Part shown: piece by piece, positions 46,907 to 58,721 of the stretch
Position numbering within the stretch: position 1 is the stretch's first letter
Layout of the letters: each line of letters opens with the position of its first letter
Source of the DNA: Cryptomeria japonica
Taxonomy: Eukaryota > Streptophyta > Pinopsida > Cupressales > Cupressaceae
DNA: 64,000 nucleotides
Reading direction: 5' to 3'
NCBI RefSeq assembly: GCF_030272615.1
Contig: NC_081410.1
Span: 185,183,619 to 185,247,618, forward strand
Position numbers and translations under genes: made by a program
Notes under the pieces: model-generated
Told to the model about the DNA's origin: nothing
Database searches by the model: none
What the model saw: the letters and a program-made list of their open reading frames with translations, nothing else

Positions 46907-48118
46907 TGTAATGTGCTGAAAAGGTGATGAGAGGAGATCAAGTGGAAATCTTTACCCTCCTCAAGAAAGGAGTGATAGTTTCATAAAGGATTCCCTTCAA
47001 ATTCTCACTCACATTACATTTAAAAGAGGGGAGTTGAATTTACTAGATCTAATCCCAATGGAAAGAGATTGAATGCTAAGTGAATTGTAGGGAATTGACA
47101 ATGAATTTGGAAAGTAAAGTAACCCTCTTTTAAAATAGACAAGTTGAATTAAGTGAATTGAGACTAAGTATGAAGATGACAAAGAAATGATTATATATTG
47201 AGATAGAGATGTGGGATGAAGTTGTGCACCTAGAATGAGTAGTAAGATGTCGAGACAAAGCTCCCCTACAAATTTGAGTGAAATTTACCTGGACCAGGTT
47301 GAAAGTGTATTGGGTCCTCCGAAAAATCTGTGCGTCGAAAAGGGTTTTTCTGTCTTTGAAAATGAATCTTAAACCTACAATTACAATTGTGCACCTCCAA
47401 CCTACACATAAAAAAGAGGAAACGTTGTTGGGATTGGGGGTTTGCCTTCAAGTCAAACCCCATTTTGGAATTAACCAAGTGATTGAAAATACTTGCAAGT
47501 AAGTGAAAGGAAATGTCTAAAGTAAAAGTCACCTCAAGAGAGGATGCAATTGAAATGTTGATATAATTGATTGAAAGGATATATGGAAAAGAATGTTGAT
47601 ATGGATCTCCTCTTCAATGGTTGAATCCTTGACTTGAATGCAACACCTAGCCTTGAAAGGAGACTTGAAATGTTCAATGCTTGAAAGAATGCTTGAATGC
47701 TTGATGACAATGTCGCTTTGTAATTTCGCCTTATGATCACTTATTCTTGATTTCTCTTATTGAACTGAATTTTTTCTTATGCAAATAAGAGGGGAAATGC
47801 TCCTTATATACTTGCCAATTAGGGGTTTTTAACTGATTTTCTATCTTACACCAACATAGGAAAACTTTTTCCCACTTACAATTGACAAGACCAATGTAGG
47901 ATTAGGTCAAGGGAGGCGCAAAATGGGACAGGGACAGGGGCACCACACCCTTGTCCTACCCTAATTTAGGATAGGCAGTGGTAGAAAGCAGTGCAGGATG
48001 CAAGTTTTAGGTGTTTTGAGCATCTCTCAGGTCTCCAATAAGGCTTAGGGATTCATCTGCCAATGTAAAGACCTAAATGCAGTCAAAAATTGCAAGGTTG
48101 CAATTTTATGATGGTACA
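46907..48118 (-). repeat. Gypsy-2 5' LTR
   Basis: TGTAATGTGC to GATGGTACA, 1212 bp, followed by TSD CCAAG. It aligns with the 3' LTR and includes a ~36-bp stretch near 47845 that is absent from the other copy. Confidence 0.92.
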
Positions 48119-48228
48119 CCAAGCTACAAAACTTGATCAGAAAACCTTCCCAATCACACTAGAATAAATCATAGGAATATGTTGACATCAATGATAACAA
48201 CATATCCTAGCCGAAGCAATGACCAACC
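48119..48228 (-). repeat. Copia-4 LTR, remaining part
   Basis: Continues the LTR interrupted at 39987. The minus strand ends GTTGTTATCATTGATGTCAACA and starts near GGTTGGTCATTG, matching the start of the 51418 copy. Confidence 0.75.
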
Positions 48229-48339
48229 ATATCCAATAGAAATAACCTCCTAAGTGTGGGACTTGCAAAAGTGAGGTTGAATCTCTGTAGAAGGCCGACT
48301 TCCTATCAATCTGAGTGCAAGTGTTGGTCCAATCCAACA
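48229..48339 (-). repeat. Probable Copia-3 LTR, 5' portion
   Basis: Lies where the Copia-3 LTR should resume outside Copia-4. The minus strand begins TGTTGGATTGGACC at 48339, a plausible LTR start. No second copy is available for comparison. Confidence 0.4.
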
Positions 48340-51300
48340 TTGATAAATCCTAAACTATTGATATAACAAGGAAAAGGGAGAAAGAAGGGATGCTTGAAAG
48401 AGGAGAAATAAGGCTTGCAATTAGACTAAAATGATCTTCCTTCCTATAGTTGCATAAGACATCAACTAAAATCAACCAAGAATATGCACAACTTTCTATT
48501 CTAATTAGTTTCCTAAAGCATGAGTGAAGGTCAGAATTCTTATGAAAATCAAAAGGAGCTATACTTAGCTCATAGATGAAGTTCTAAGAGCGATTAACAT
48601 AGTCACATATACTCAAAAAACAAAAAAGAATGCATTTAGATAAAGAGGTAAAAACACTACACAAGTTATCCAAAATGAAATTAGGAAAAATAGCCAACTT
48701 TATTCATGTAGAGGCAAGGAAAATTTTTACAAATGTAGAAGAAAATGAATTCTGCAAGAGAAAATGGGAGAATATCCTGAGAAATATTATAAAAAATGTC
48801 TTTATAGTTGAGGCATAACTCAAAATGAAATAAAGCTAGAAACCCTAACCAGTGAGGGTTAGGTTACAAAAACATCAGAGAAGGAAAGAAGATCAAATCA
48901 AAGATCTAATGGAGTGTTGAGTGCAATCTTTGAAGGTGGTCCTCTGCAGCATGGGGAAAAGAAAAATATCTTTGCAAGGAAGATATCTTTGTCTTGATGG
49001 ACTGCATAACACTCTTATAGGACAAAAGTATCAATATCGCATTAATGGGCATGGGTGGTGTCGAAATTGGCCTGCGAGGGTCACGTCTGGAGTTATGCTA
49101 AAAGAAACCAGTGATTAAATGAGAAAAGAGATCAAAGATTGGGCGTTGGTTGAGCAGAAAGAATGTCTCAACCACCGGGTCAACAACCACCACTATAGGG
49201 AAGATTTAAATGATAACGACCATGGTAGGTTTGAATTTCAGCTATCAAGCTGAGAGATTCGTGTGAAGATGGACACACAAGATCTCTCCATATAGCCCTG
49301 CTAAGTCCCAACAAAAGTTTAAGTCATCACCGTCTAATTGGATTCCAAGTAAAAATAGGTATCTAAGATCACACCATGTAGTGGTTCAGGTCCATCAAAT
49401 TCAATGTAGGCCTCAAGATGATCGAATGACCAGTGTGCCACCATGGGGGGAAAACCTATCAAAGGAAGGGAGCCCATAGGGCCATGATCACCGCCAGATA
49501 ACAAAGAAGACCCCACAAACTCTGATAGGCTCCAACAAAGCATCTAAGTTAGCGGGCACACTTCCATCAAAAGAATTCGGCACTGAGCCAGATGGGAAGA
49601 GGGCCCTCACCGAGTCCCGAGTAACCACCATGCAAAAAGCCACATCAGGCCACTTGGTCACTTGGGAGAACTTGGTGCTCACCCAAGTACAAAAAGCTAT
49701 TCCATGAAGGCCTGAGTAAAAGGTCAAAGTCCTCCATGTTACTCGGGCCCCACCACATCCACATTAGTACTGAATAGAGAGACATCCAAGAGCTTGACAC
49801 TTTAGTAGGTCAATAAACTCACCCCATTGATTCTTGAGTAGTTGACACACCGACACCACCCACTAGCCAATAGGAACAACACAAAGACTGACCCGCCCAT
49901 GATAAGGGACCCTCCAGCTAGTGGAAGATAAGTGAGTTTACCAGCCAACCCGGTCAACCTCAAAATAGAATTTTAGTGCTCGAAAAGGATAAAATAACTT
50001 CTCTGCAACCCACTAGAAAACTATTGCGACTAATACGGTGTGCATAACCTGGAGGTTATCACTAATGTGAATAACATGCAGGTTAGTCAAGAGATTTCTT
50101 AGATCAATTGTAACCATGGCAAGGGTTGACAAAAAATGGTCAACATTTTGGTGACTTAGAGGGGGCCCTAAGCTTTCTTAGGGTAGGACCAGATGTCTTA
50201 GATATCCATTGGGTGCAGAGTCAAGGAATAAAGGAAAATGGATAATCTTTTCCCCTACAACCAGGACTACATAAAAAAAAAAAATTGCTATGATGAAAGA
50301 GAAGAGTGTGTACATGCACTTATTACAAATAGAACCAACTGGAAACTAAATATAATGTGCCAAGGCACTTGTAGGAAAGGAAATCCTACACTACCCTACT
50401 CTAACCAGTCAATCTTGAAACTGTTAAACAAAACCATTTAGAGATTGGTTAAAGTAGCTTCCCTCCCTGAACAAGGAGGGGTGATTTTCATGGCTTTGAA
50501 ACAAAATATAGAGGTGGAAGATGAAGGTAAAAACAAAAACTAGTTGCATGAAGACCTGCAGCTCATAAACAAGAATACATACCCCAATATATTGATTAGA
50601 CACATTGTTTATCTTCTCTTCACTTGTATCTTGGGCATGTGGCTCTGCAAATCCATGATTGGCCCCAATCATGGAGAGATATCAGATTGGGTAGCCTCTT
50701 GATATACCAAAATTTGAACCTCCTCTATTGGCCCACTTAAGTTCATTTTGATCAACAACCTCTTGTAGGTTATCCTTTTGACTCTCTAAAGGTTGAGAGT
50801 CCACATTTGTCTCCTCTTGGACTTGCATATGACATGGCCGCAAAATAGGCACCTTCATGATTTGTTCCTCATGTTTCTCAACAATCAACTCACTGTAAGA
50901 GGCCGACCTGATGTCCAAATATGAACAAAATCCCTCCAAATTATCCCAAAAGGAATCTTCCTATAATTTTTCTTCACTTTTAAGGAAAATGGAACTAATT
51001 TGGGTGCTCCTACAACTCTCATGGAGGTCTGGTAATTTTGAAAAAGAAGTGGAACTAAGGTCTTCTTTGTCTCCACAATCTTGATGATTTTCCTCCTCTA
51101 ATGTAGGCTCCTCCACACCCTCTTCACTAACAACAAGTTGCTCCTCCAATATGTGGGAAGGATAAGCTCCATTTTCCCTCTAGATAATAGGTCCATCCTT
51201 GCAAAGGCAAATTTCATGAGGACAATAGGATAGAGCTATAAAATGTCGGTCCAAACTCCTCATGAATAAGGTCCTCATGAAAACAAGGAGAAGGATAGAC

Positions 51301-51417
51301 CTTCTTTAGAAGGGGCCCCCTATAAGGACGCAATTGTTCAAGGACAGACTCCTCAAGAGGCTTGAGAGGTTTGTCTTGGCTGAATCTTGGAATTTTTTTT
51401 AAGGGGGAAGAGGCCTT
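48340..51417. other. Unassigned 3.1 kb with a degenerate minus-strand frame
   Basis: No domain was recognised. 48340-50230 holds only short frames. On the minus strand 51270-50424 reads as one frame with stops at about 51183, 50961 and 50682. It is acidic and Gln-rich in the middle (VEEPTLEEENHQDCGDKED; LESQKDNLQEVVDQNEL) and hydrophobic at the end. Whether it is a LINE remnant, a captured gene or chance is unresolved. The right edge carries AAGGGGGAAGAGG (51401-51413), a polypurine tract directly before a Copia-4 LTR, so part of this stretch may be the internal region of that element. Confidence 0.45.
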
Positions 51418-52436
51418 TGTTGGACATTATTGTTGCTAGGATATGTTGTTGTCATTGATGTCAACATATTCTTGTGACTTGCTCTGATGATTGCAGATTG
51501 AGAAGATTTTATGATCCGGTTTTACAATTTTGTTTTGTTGTGTTGGTGCTTTGTAGAGTTTAGTATTTCCTCTAGTATATTCTAGTGTGATCAGATCTTG
51601 ACCTACAATTTTGGGATATTTTTTGGGATGGTCTTGTGTATCTTCATTTTATATGGTTCATGATTTAGTGCTCAACAAATTATCTTTCTTTGTGACAATT
51701 GCCAATTGGTTGTGTTCATGAGTTCTCAAATGTTGATCAATGAAGATTTGATAAGTGGTGTTAGTGTAGCTGTTACTGATGATTCTAATGTGCTTGTCGA
51801 TGATGATTTTTGTGTTATGCGGTTTTATGGTGGTGTAGCATGTTGCAGTTGATCTTGGCATGATTTTTGGTGGTGTTAAGAGTTTGAGAATTTGAATTAG
51901 GTTCATGTTATGTCATGTAAATCATTATTTTATTTTTGTGGTCGATATTTGTATTGTGTGATGTAATTTTATAATTGTGAGTTGAGGGTTTAGCCGACCT
52001 TGTTGTCAAGGTTAATGAATTGTATATATAGGTAATATATTCATGTAATTTGGATATAGAAGTTGTCTGCATTATCAGAGAGTGGTGTATGTGTGAAAAA
52101 CTGATTCATCCTTTGGCATTGTCATTGAGTAGAGATTGGTGTTGCAGAAAAGACATTTGTGCTTAACAGAAACTGTAATCAAACATTTGGAGATGTTATT
52201 CTTTCAGTTCATTCCTTGCAGATTGTAGTCTAAATCTTGTAGTAAGTTAGTGAGACTTCCTTGAGGGTTGTAGCCTTTTGGGTTATTATATTTGGGCAAT
52301 GACCTCTAGGAAGTGTGCCTGAATGCATGTGCATTCCCCATTGTAATATTTCCACATACTACTACAGAGTACCACCTTATTGTGGGTAGGTTCCCACCGT
52401 GGTTTTTCTATTAACCAGGTTTTCCACGTCAAAATT
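51418..52436 (+). repeat. Copia-4 LTR, plus strand, interrupted by Copia-5
   Basis: TGTTGGACATTATTG follows a polypurine tract, so this is probably a 3' LTR. It matches the minus-strand Copia-4 LTR in inverse order (AGCCGACCTTGTTGTCAAGG and CATGATTTAGTGCTC). It stops at CACGTCAAAATT, where the Copia-5 LTR begins; the final part is not seen. Confidence 0.75.
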
Positions 52437-53303
52437 TGTTGGCAATTAACACTCATTGGATTCATTTGGTTGTCATTTATGGCAACAAGATATGATGGAA
52501 TTCATAAACCGACACTAGGAAGCATATACCAACAGATACCGACTTTGGAGCATTCAGGGCTACACCAGCACCAACACCGGCACTGGCACCAACATCAATA
52601 CTTCTTTGGAAGCCGACAACAAGGAGGATTTACTTAAATCATTTTATAATTACTATTGTCAAGGTTGACATTCTTGTAAATGTATTGTAAGCCAACATAA
52701 GGCATATCATTTGTAATAGGTATATAGGTCAGTATGCTAGGTTATTTTTGTAATGGAGTAAGATATATGATATGTGTGGATATAGGACAATATAGCAGAA
52801 CTGTATGATGCCAAATATACGTATGGAGATCATTTTGTATGCGAATGCTATATCATGCAATGTTTTGTAGATATCTTGGAAAGCATTCTTGGAGGAGAAG
52901 AGATACCAGTAGCAGTTAAGAGTTTATGAACCAGAACTCTATTTGGCATAGAAGATGCATTCTTGAGTTTATACTTTGGCAGAAAGCTTGTAGTGAGTGA
53001 GGCTCTTTAGTGATGAGCAACATGCTCTAGGCAGTATGCCTTCTTGCAAGTGCAAGTCCCTATTATACGTAATATCTTTTCATATGGCCAATGAATTGAT
53101 ATTGTGGGTCACAAATCCCACCGTGGTTTTTCCTCATTGAGGTTTTCCACGTATAAATTATGTGTGTTATGGTGTTCATTTATGTGGATGGTTTATTTGA
53201 TTCTTGTTATATGTTTATTTGTTTATCGATATATATATGCATGGTCTAGAAAGTTAAATACTATTCATTCTGGTAGAACACTAATTCTGGTATATATGTT
53301 TAA
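52437..53303 (+). repeat. Copia-5 LTR, 5' portion
   Basis: Starts TGTTGGCAATTAAC inside the Copia-4 LTR and carries GTAATGGAGTAAGATAT, AGGCAGTATGCC and the CCCACCGTGGTTTTTCC block near 53117. It is cut by Gypsy-4 at 53304. Frames across it are not genes. Confidence 0.65.
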
Positions 53304-54738
53304 TGACAATGACACTCCTCCAGACTTTTGTGGTACAGATTTTAGCAATTGGCTGCTAAAAGCCATAAACCTCCCTTCATGTGGCATGGTGGTAAGATCA
53401 ACGTGCAGAGAACTTCAAGTTAATGCAATTAATAGATGTTTTCCCCTGTGTGTGGTATGCTGGAAGGTGCAGAGGATGTCAATATGGATTGGGGAGGAGG
53501 CTTTCAAAAGGTCTTCAAAAATTTGTTTTTCTGGTACCCTTTCCTCCCTCACGTGCTCTCCCTCTACTATCTCTTCCTCTGGTTGTACCAGCAACAATGG
53601 TTGAAGCTTTCAAGCAAATACAAAATGCTGTACACAAATGGGGAATTAATTCGCCCAGGGCTCATTTTTTGGCCAAAGTATGAAGTGTTATATATTTTTG
53701 GAAAGCTCTCAGAATGAGGAATTTGATTATGAAGTTAATTTTGGCAAATATTAGATATTTTGGAAGCAGTTTGGTCAAGATTGAAATTTAGTTAGAGAGG
53801 AGACACTTGGCAATTTAGTTGCAGATTTGATTTGGTTCCCTCTCCCTTTTATTCCCAATTCTTCTCAGTTGTAATGGTTCTAGAAATTTGGAGGAAGTGC
53901 TCTAGTTTTCATGGCTTCCATTTTCTAAAATTCTTGACCCAAACTTGTAAAGTTCTATGGATCTATTCAGGGTATAGAGGCTACATTGCAGGATGACAGA
54001 TTGTTTTCTAGTTGCAGGTCTTACTTGTGTCAGGCATGAGTAAATTTCCCATGATATTGTCTCTGTATATGCATTTAATTGTTATGAATTGAATCCTCAA
54101 GGAGGCTTATAGTTTTTCATCTCAAGGAGATTGTATGATTGTTTGTAGGCATTCTTCAATGAAGAGTTTAAATTCTATAATCAGTCATAAACAATGGAAT
54201 GTGTCCCAGATCTGATAATTTTATGAATGGATTGAGTAATGCATTAGTACAAGGTATTAATACAGGGATATGTTGTAAGGAAAACCAATTTGCAGCTGTG
54301 ATTAACATTTTGTAGTTCTATGTGTGACTCTATTGCCCAATGAACAGGGCACTGGTCTTTGACATATTTGGGGATGTTTTCAGATTAAACAAATTAAAAG
54401 ATAAATCTATTTCCCTTTATGTTTAGGGGTTAATGTTCTATCCTTCCAAAGCTCTATTCCACCTATTATTTGTATAAGATCTAGTCCATTTGTACATGTT
54501 ACCTAATTTTGTGAGCTTGTGGAATGGTTTGTCTACTCATTGTTGATGCAGTCTTATGTTTGTGATTGTTGTATTCAATGCATCAAAAGGGCGTCCCCCC
54601 CTAGGTCTAGCAGAACCTGAAGTGCAGGAGGATCATTAGGATCCTATGTTATGTTGTCCATGAGGTGGTTCATTGATTGAGATTGGCTATCTCATAGATA
54701 GATTTATAGGTGTCTTGGGTTATCACTTTTGGTGAACA
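53304..54738 (+). repeat. Gypsy-4 5' LTR, two segments shorter than the 3' LTR
   Basis: From TGACAATGACACTCC to about 54738 (or 54741), just before the PBS. 53345-53628 aligns base for base with 59505-59788 (about seven differences by eye in 284), and 53629-54285 aligns with 60893-61550. Relative to the 3' LTR it lacks about 485 bp and about 1.1 kb. Confidence 0.8.
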
Positions 54739-54745
54739 ACAAAAA

Positions 54746-54763
54746 TGGCGACTCTGCTGGGGA
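54746..54763 (+). promoter_or_regulatory. Gypsy-4 primer binding site
   Basis: TGGCGACTCTGCTGGGGA a few bases after the LTR, a form I associate with plant Tat/Ogre elements. The tRNA was not verified. Confidence 0.8.
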
Positions 54764-55521
54764 ATAAATGGATGTAAATGCTTGATTGATATGGTTAGAG
54801 GTTAAATGTGTTCCTAGTCCTGTCAATTTCATATCTAGCCAGCCTATCCATGGTGTATGCACAAAGTGTAAATTGGTTTCATGGTGAAGAAAATGCTCCT
54901 TGTTTTGGATCTGCAAAATAATATGTGTTTCATATCATATTTTATGAAGGAGTAATAGTGAATGCATGGTTGAAAGTTGTGAGAAGTTCTTTCAGCTGTA
55001 TGTGATTTTTTCCCAATTCCTTAGTTGGGTGGTGACTCTGTGGTTCATACCAGTATTGAACAACTTGGAAGAGTGTTTGTTGTAGTGAGATCGAAGGAGT
55101 AAAGAGAATTAAATTTGTGATTGAATGGTTCTGCTGTTCAAAGTATCCTCTGTGCAAGAGGTGGTGACTTTGATGTAAAAGACCGTGCTAAAGGTGAAGT
55201 AAATCTCCAAATCTACAAGAGTTTATAGCTGCAAATCTCCAGGTATTTTTAGAGGTTTCAAATGCAAAGATGTTTTTTCTGAAAATTAGAATGTGTAATG
55301 TCATTTTCCCATTTAGTGAACAACACTAGTCTAGAGGGAAAGAAGAATTTCAAGATTAATTTGCATATCTATGTTGCTACAATATCCGGTGTTTATGATC
55401 TTCAGTAGTATGCAAATTTGGAAAATTAGTGACTGCAAGGTTTTTGAAAAGATTTAAAAAAAAACAAAACAATAAGATGCATGGTCAAAAAATAATGGTT
55501 CAGTGACTGTTATAAAATCTG
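54764..55521 (+). other. Gypsy-4 leader
   Basis: 758 bp between the PBS and the ORF ATG, AT-rich, with no frame worth calling. Confidence 0.5.
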
Positions 55522-56847
55522 ATGGACCCAGATGTAGTTCCTAGATCCGTGAGTCCTTTGTCAAATTTGAAAGAGATTAATATAGAAATTGAAAAATGTC
55601 TTCAAATGATCCAAGAGAGATTTGTCTGGTTGTTAAAAGGGAAAGTAGGGCTAAGAAGTAAAGGAGAATCATCATATGTCTTCTATGAAAGATTTTTAGC
55701 TGCATTGAATGAGCTTTCAACTAATAAGAGACCCCCTGAGTCTGTTTTAATTGAGATATTCTTAGAGCTTTATGAGCCTAACTCAGTTAATTGGTCTATT
55801 GCCTTCAGAGAAGAATGTGTTGAATCTATTAAAGAATGGATAGATATGATTGAAAGTAACCAATCTGAAAATATACACAAGATTAAAAATAATGAAGGAG
55901 ATGAGCCCCTGAGTGGATGTACCTACTATGATGTTGAATGTGATTATTCTCAACATGAAAGTTCAGATGTGTATTCAAAGCAAGAAGAAATTTGTGAGAA
56001 CAGTGATTGTTCAGATAATTATGAGCCCGTTGAGGTTTTAGATGCTAATGATGTAGATCACCTTGCTGTTGATTTCAATCCACAAGTTGTTTGCAACCCC
56101 AGTTATGAAACTATGTTGCCACATGTAGCAAAACATTATGAGCAGCGTGATAAAGGATATGATGTAGATGCAAGTTGTTGTGATGATGAAATAAATGTGC
56201 AGAGGGACATAAGCACTGCAGATCCAATACCTTTATCAGATTGGGACAATGTTTACAGCTCAGAGGATGAAGCCAAGGAAAATGAAAATGAAGAAGGAGG
56301 TTCACTATGTAGTGAGCAAATTTCAGAACTCTTAGCTGCTGATTTTCAGAGATGTGGATTCAAAAAAGTGCCCAACCTTTCATACCCACTCAGTATATGT
56401 TTTGATTCTGATGATGTTTTTGAGGGTGTAAAAAATGATACATATGATGTTGATTCTTTTCCTATGTTTGATAGACAAAATGATAATGCATATATGGTTG
56501 ATAGGTATGATAATGAAGATTCATATGTTAATATGAATTCTGGCTTTGATATGCATTATGAGGATCTACCTTTTAGAAGACATGACAGATCTGAGGTGTT
56601 TTTCTCAGAATTGCAAGGAGGAAATGAACCATTGGCAAGTAAAAATCATGTATTTTCATGTGTGCAAAATGTTGATAGAAATTGTGATCAGCAAGTTGAA
56701 GTGCAGTCATGTTATGAGGAAGTTTTCCTCTCTAGTTTGCAGGATATTATTGTGAAAGAGTGTTTATTATTTCAGAAAACTAGCAATAAGGATCTGTCTG
56801 ATATTCCCAACTTTCAGAGGGAGTCGGATTACTTCTCGTTTCAGTAG
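55522..56847 (+). CDS. Gypsy-4 acidic ORF of unknown function, exon 1 (first 441 codons)
   Basis: ATG at 55522. Residues 1-110 look helical and mixed-charge (EKCLQMIQERFVWLLKGKVG, then FYERFLAALNEL and EECVESIKEWIDMIES); residues 110-440 are acidic and rich in Asp, Glu, Ser, Tyr and Cys, with no transmembrane segment. No capsid knuckle, protease or polymerase motif is visible. The frame ends at TAG 56845-56847 but continues past it and a second TAG at 56920-56922 to 57067, where a splice donor lies. Both TAGs are followed by AGA; a CAG-to-TAG origin is plausible for either. It could be an Ogre-type ORF1, a divergent gag, or a captured host gene. I do not recognise it. Confidence 0.7.
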   Translation: MDPDVVPRSVSPLSNLKEINIEIEKCLQMIQERFVWLLKGKVGLRSKGESSYVFYERFLAALNELSTNKRPPESVLIEIFLELYEPNSVNWSIAFREECVESIKEWIDMIESNQSENIHKIKNNEGDEPLSGCTYYDVECDYSQHESSDVYSKQEEICENSDCSDNYEPVEVLDANDVDHLAVDFNPQVVCNPSYETMLPHVAKHYEQRDKGYDVDASCCDDEINVQRDISTADPIPLSDWDNVYSSEDEAKENENEEGGSLCSEQISELLAADFQRCGFKKVPNLSYPLSICFDSDDVFEGVKNDTYDVDSFPMFDRQNDNAYMVDRYDNEDSYVNMNSGFDMHYEDLPFRRHDRSEVFFSELQGGNEPLASKNHVFSCVQNVDRNCDQQVEVQSCYEEVFLSSLQDIIVKECLLFQKTSNKDLSDIPNFQRESDYFSFQ

Positions 56848-57067
56848 AGAAGTAATGGTAAAAAATATGGCACTCTTTGCTCACCTAGTGACCAACCCTC
56901 TCAGCATGTGTTTGATTTTTAGAGATATCATGATTGTAAACATGTTGATGATTATGCTTTATATGACCAGTTGATTAGAAGTGGAAGTGTTTTTGATCAG
57001 GCAGATTGGAATGATGATCTCAACTTACCTCCGGTTTGTGGAAAAGAAAATCATGTTTTTGACAGAG
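56848..57067 (+). pseudogene. Continuation of the Gypsy-4 exon 1 frame past the stop
   Basis: The same frame reads NGKKYGTLCSPSDQPSQH, one further TAG at 56920, then HVDDYALYDQLIRSGSVF, DLNLPPVCGKENHVFDR to the donor. Composition matches the upstream ORF, so these 73 codons look like former coding sequence. Codon 515 ends at 57066, leaving one base before the GT. Confidence 0.6.
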
Positions 57068-58721
57068 GTAAGAATTGATTTCAGTTTTGATGGCCCTGGG
57101 CCATTTAGAAGTTGTATATTTTGTACAGTCACTTTGCTTTCAGTTGTGTGGTTTTCAATAAAGTGCCCTGCTATTTGGGTAGAATAAGGAAGCCCTATTT
57201 TTGAAATGAGAAGAGAAGAATTGAGGGAAGAATGATCCGTTTTTGGGTGGTCTACTTAACCATTGATTCTATGTTCTTGTGTTGATCTTGCAATCAACCA
57301 TCCCTAGTCAGAGCCACTGTTGGGACTAATTAAAATTGAGTCAATTTTAGAGGCCCATTTCAAAAATTTGCTTTGCATACCCAAATAAGTCAGTTTGAAT
57401 GGCCTAGTTAGCAAGGGGGTAAAATGGAGCCAGTTGATTTTTAGAGGGTAAGGCTTGGGATTCATGTCCCACACCTTTCATTTGGCCTATTCAGTGATGT
57501 GCAACTTTTAGAATTCAATTTGGATAAGTTTATGAGGTACCCATTTTGAGGGGTGATCTGAAAATGTATTTTAGGCACAAATGCAGATTTTATTGAGTAG
57601 CCTACTTTGAGTGATTACATCTTTTGCCCTGTTGATCGTCATGGAGAAATTCAAAATGGATTCAATTGTATGCATTAATGTGAGTCAGCCTACAAAATTT
57701 CAGGTCTTGACGAATCCATTTGCTTAGTTTTCATAGCCAAATCCGTTTACAGTTTGTGTGTTTTGGCAAGTCCCTGTTTCGACAGCTAGTCGGAGCCCTG
57801 TTTCGCACAAGTGTAAAATTTGCCTCAGTAAGTGTCATGCCATAATGTTTGTTTCAGGATAATTCTGGTATAAATGATGAGCTACATTTAAAATTTCAAG
57901 CCTTTATCAATCCGTTTGATCGGTTTTCAAAAGGATTCATTTAGCTATCATTTTCAGTTATTTGCACTTCCATTGTTATATCAGTTAATGTAGCCATTTT
58001 TGTGTGCGTCTCGTTTGCATCCTGTCAATCTAGTGATCAAACTAAGAACTCATAGATTTAATATGTACTTTAAGGTACCTATGTTCCAAATTTGAGGACC
58101 TACGGAAGTCGTTTGATATTTTTGAGAAAGGCGTCATGTGTTGCTAGGACATTGACTTCATCAGGTCCATAGTGTCGACAAAGCCAGTTGGGCATTTTTG
58201 GAAATTAATATCTCTTCACTCGAGAATAATCTTGGGAAACCGTTTGGTAGATGTCATCCTTGCATATCAGAGTACACGCCTGTCAGACGTCGAGCTCCAG
58301 AAAGGTGTTTTGATAGGTTTGAAAGTTACGTCTTCGCGATTAAATGCAAAAAAGTAGCATAATTGCCTGAAGGATGTAAAATGTGGATTAATGATCTGAA
58401 AATGATGTCGATCATTTCCAGAGGTGTGTTTAAAGTTCTTGAATCATTCCACAGGTCAGTTGTCTGAAAATGAATTTTTTTTTAGTCGGACCCACTTTTT
58501 GGCCCGACTTGGCTCATGCTCATGGATTGATTTTGTTAGCAAATTGGTTTATTATGAGATGATTTCATTTCATTATATGGGCATATAGATGAAGTGCTAA
58601 TGTGTAAGCTATTTTTAGTTGGAGGCGGGAATGTTTGGTTTTATTAAGCTAAGTATTTCTTATAATGTGCATTGCCAAGCCAGTGCTTATGATTTTTGAT
58701 GTCAAACCAAACAAATTGCAG
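57068..58721 (+). other. Probable intron in Gypsy-4
   Basis: Donor AGAG|GTAAGAATT at 57068 and acceptor ATTGCAG|CAG at 58721, about 1.65 kb with stops in all frames. Joining 57067 to 58722 keeps the reading frame, as does the second AG at 58723-58724. Three related units about 193 bp apart lie inside (57707, 57899, 58094). No transcript evidence is available here. Confidence 0.6.

Larger units (their letters stand above)
39988..48118 (-). mobile_element. Gypsy-2: complete-ended, gag-protease-only Tat-like element
   Basis: LTRs at 39988-41166 and 46907-48118, PPT at 41167-41185 and PBS at 46891-46903 on the minus strand. The flanks CCAAA (39983-39987) and CCAAG (48119-48123) are a TSD with one mismatch, and Copia-4 LTR sequence resumes outside. 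The internal region is only 5.7 kb and has gag and a protease-like domain but no RT, RNase H or integrase. Gypsy-3 has the same layout at its 3' end. It would depend on an autonomous relative. Confidence 0.92.

Noticed and set aside
48630-49118. Small plus-strand ORFs of 62 and 65 codons
   Set aside because: No motif, no conservation evidence and lengths expected by chance in this AT-rich DNA.
53104-53604. 166-codon plus-strand ORF and its relative at 59381-59764
   Set aside because: They lie across LTR junctions; the similar part is LTR sequence, the flanking codons differ and two other frames are equally open.
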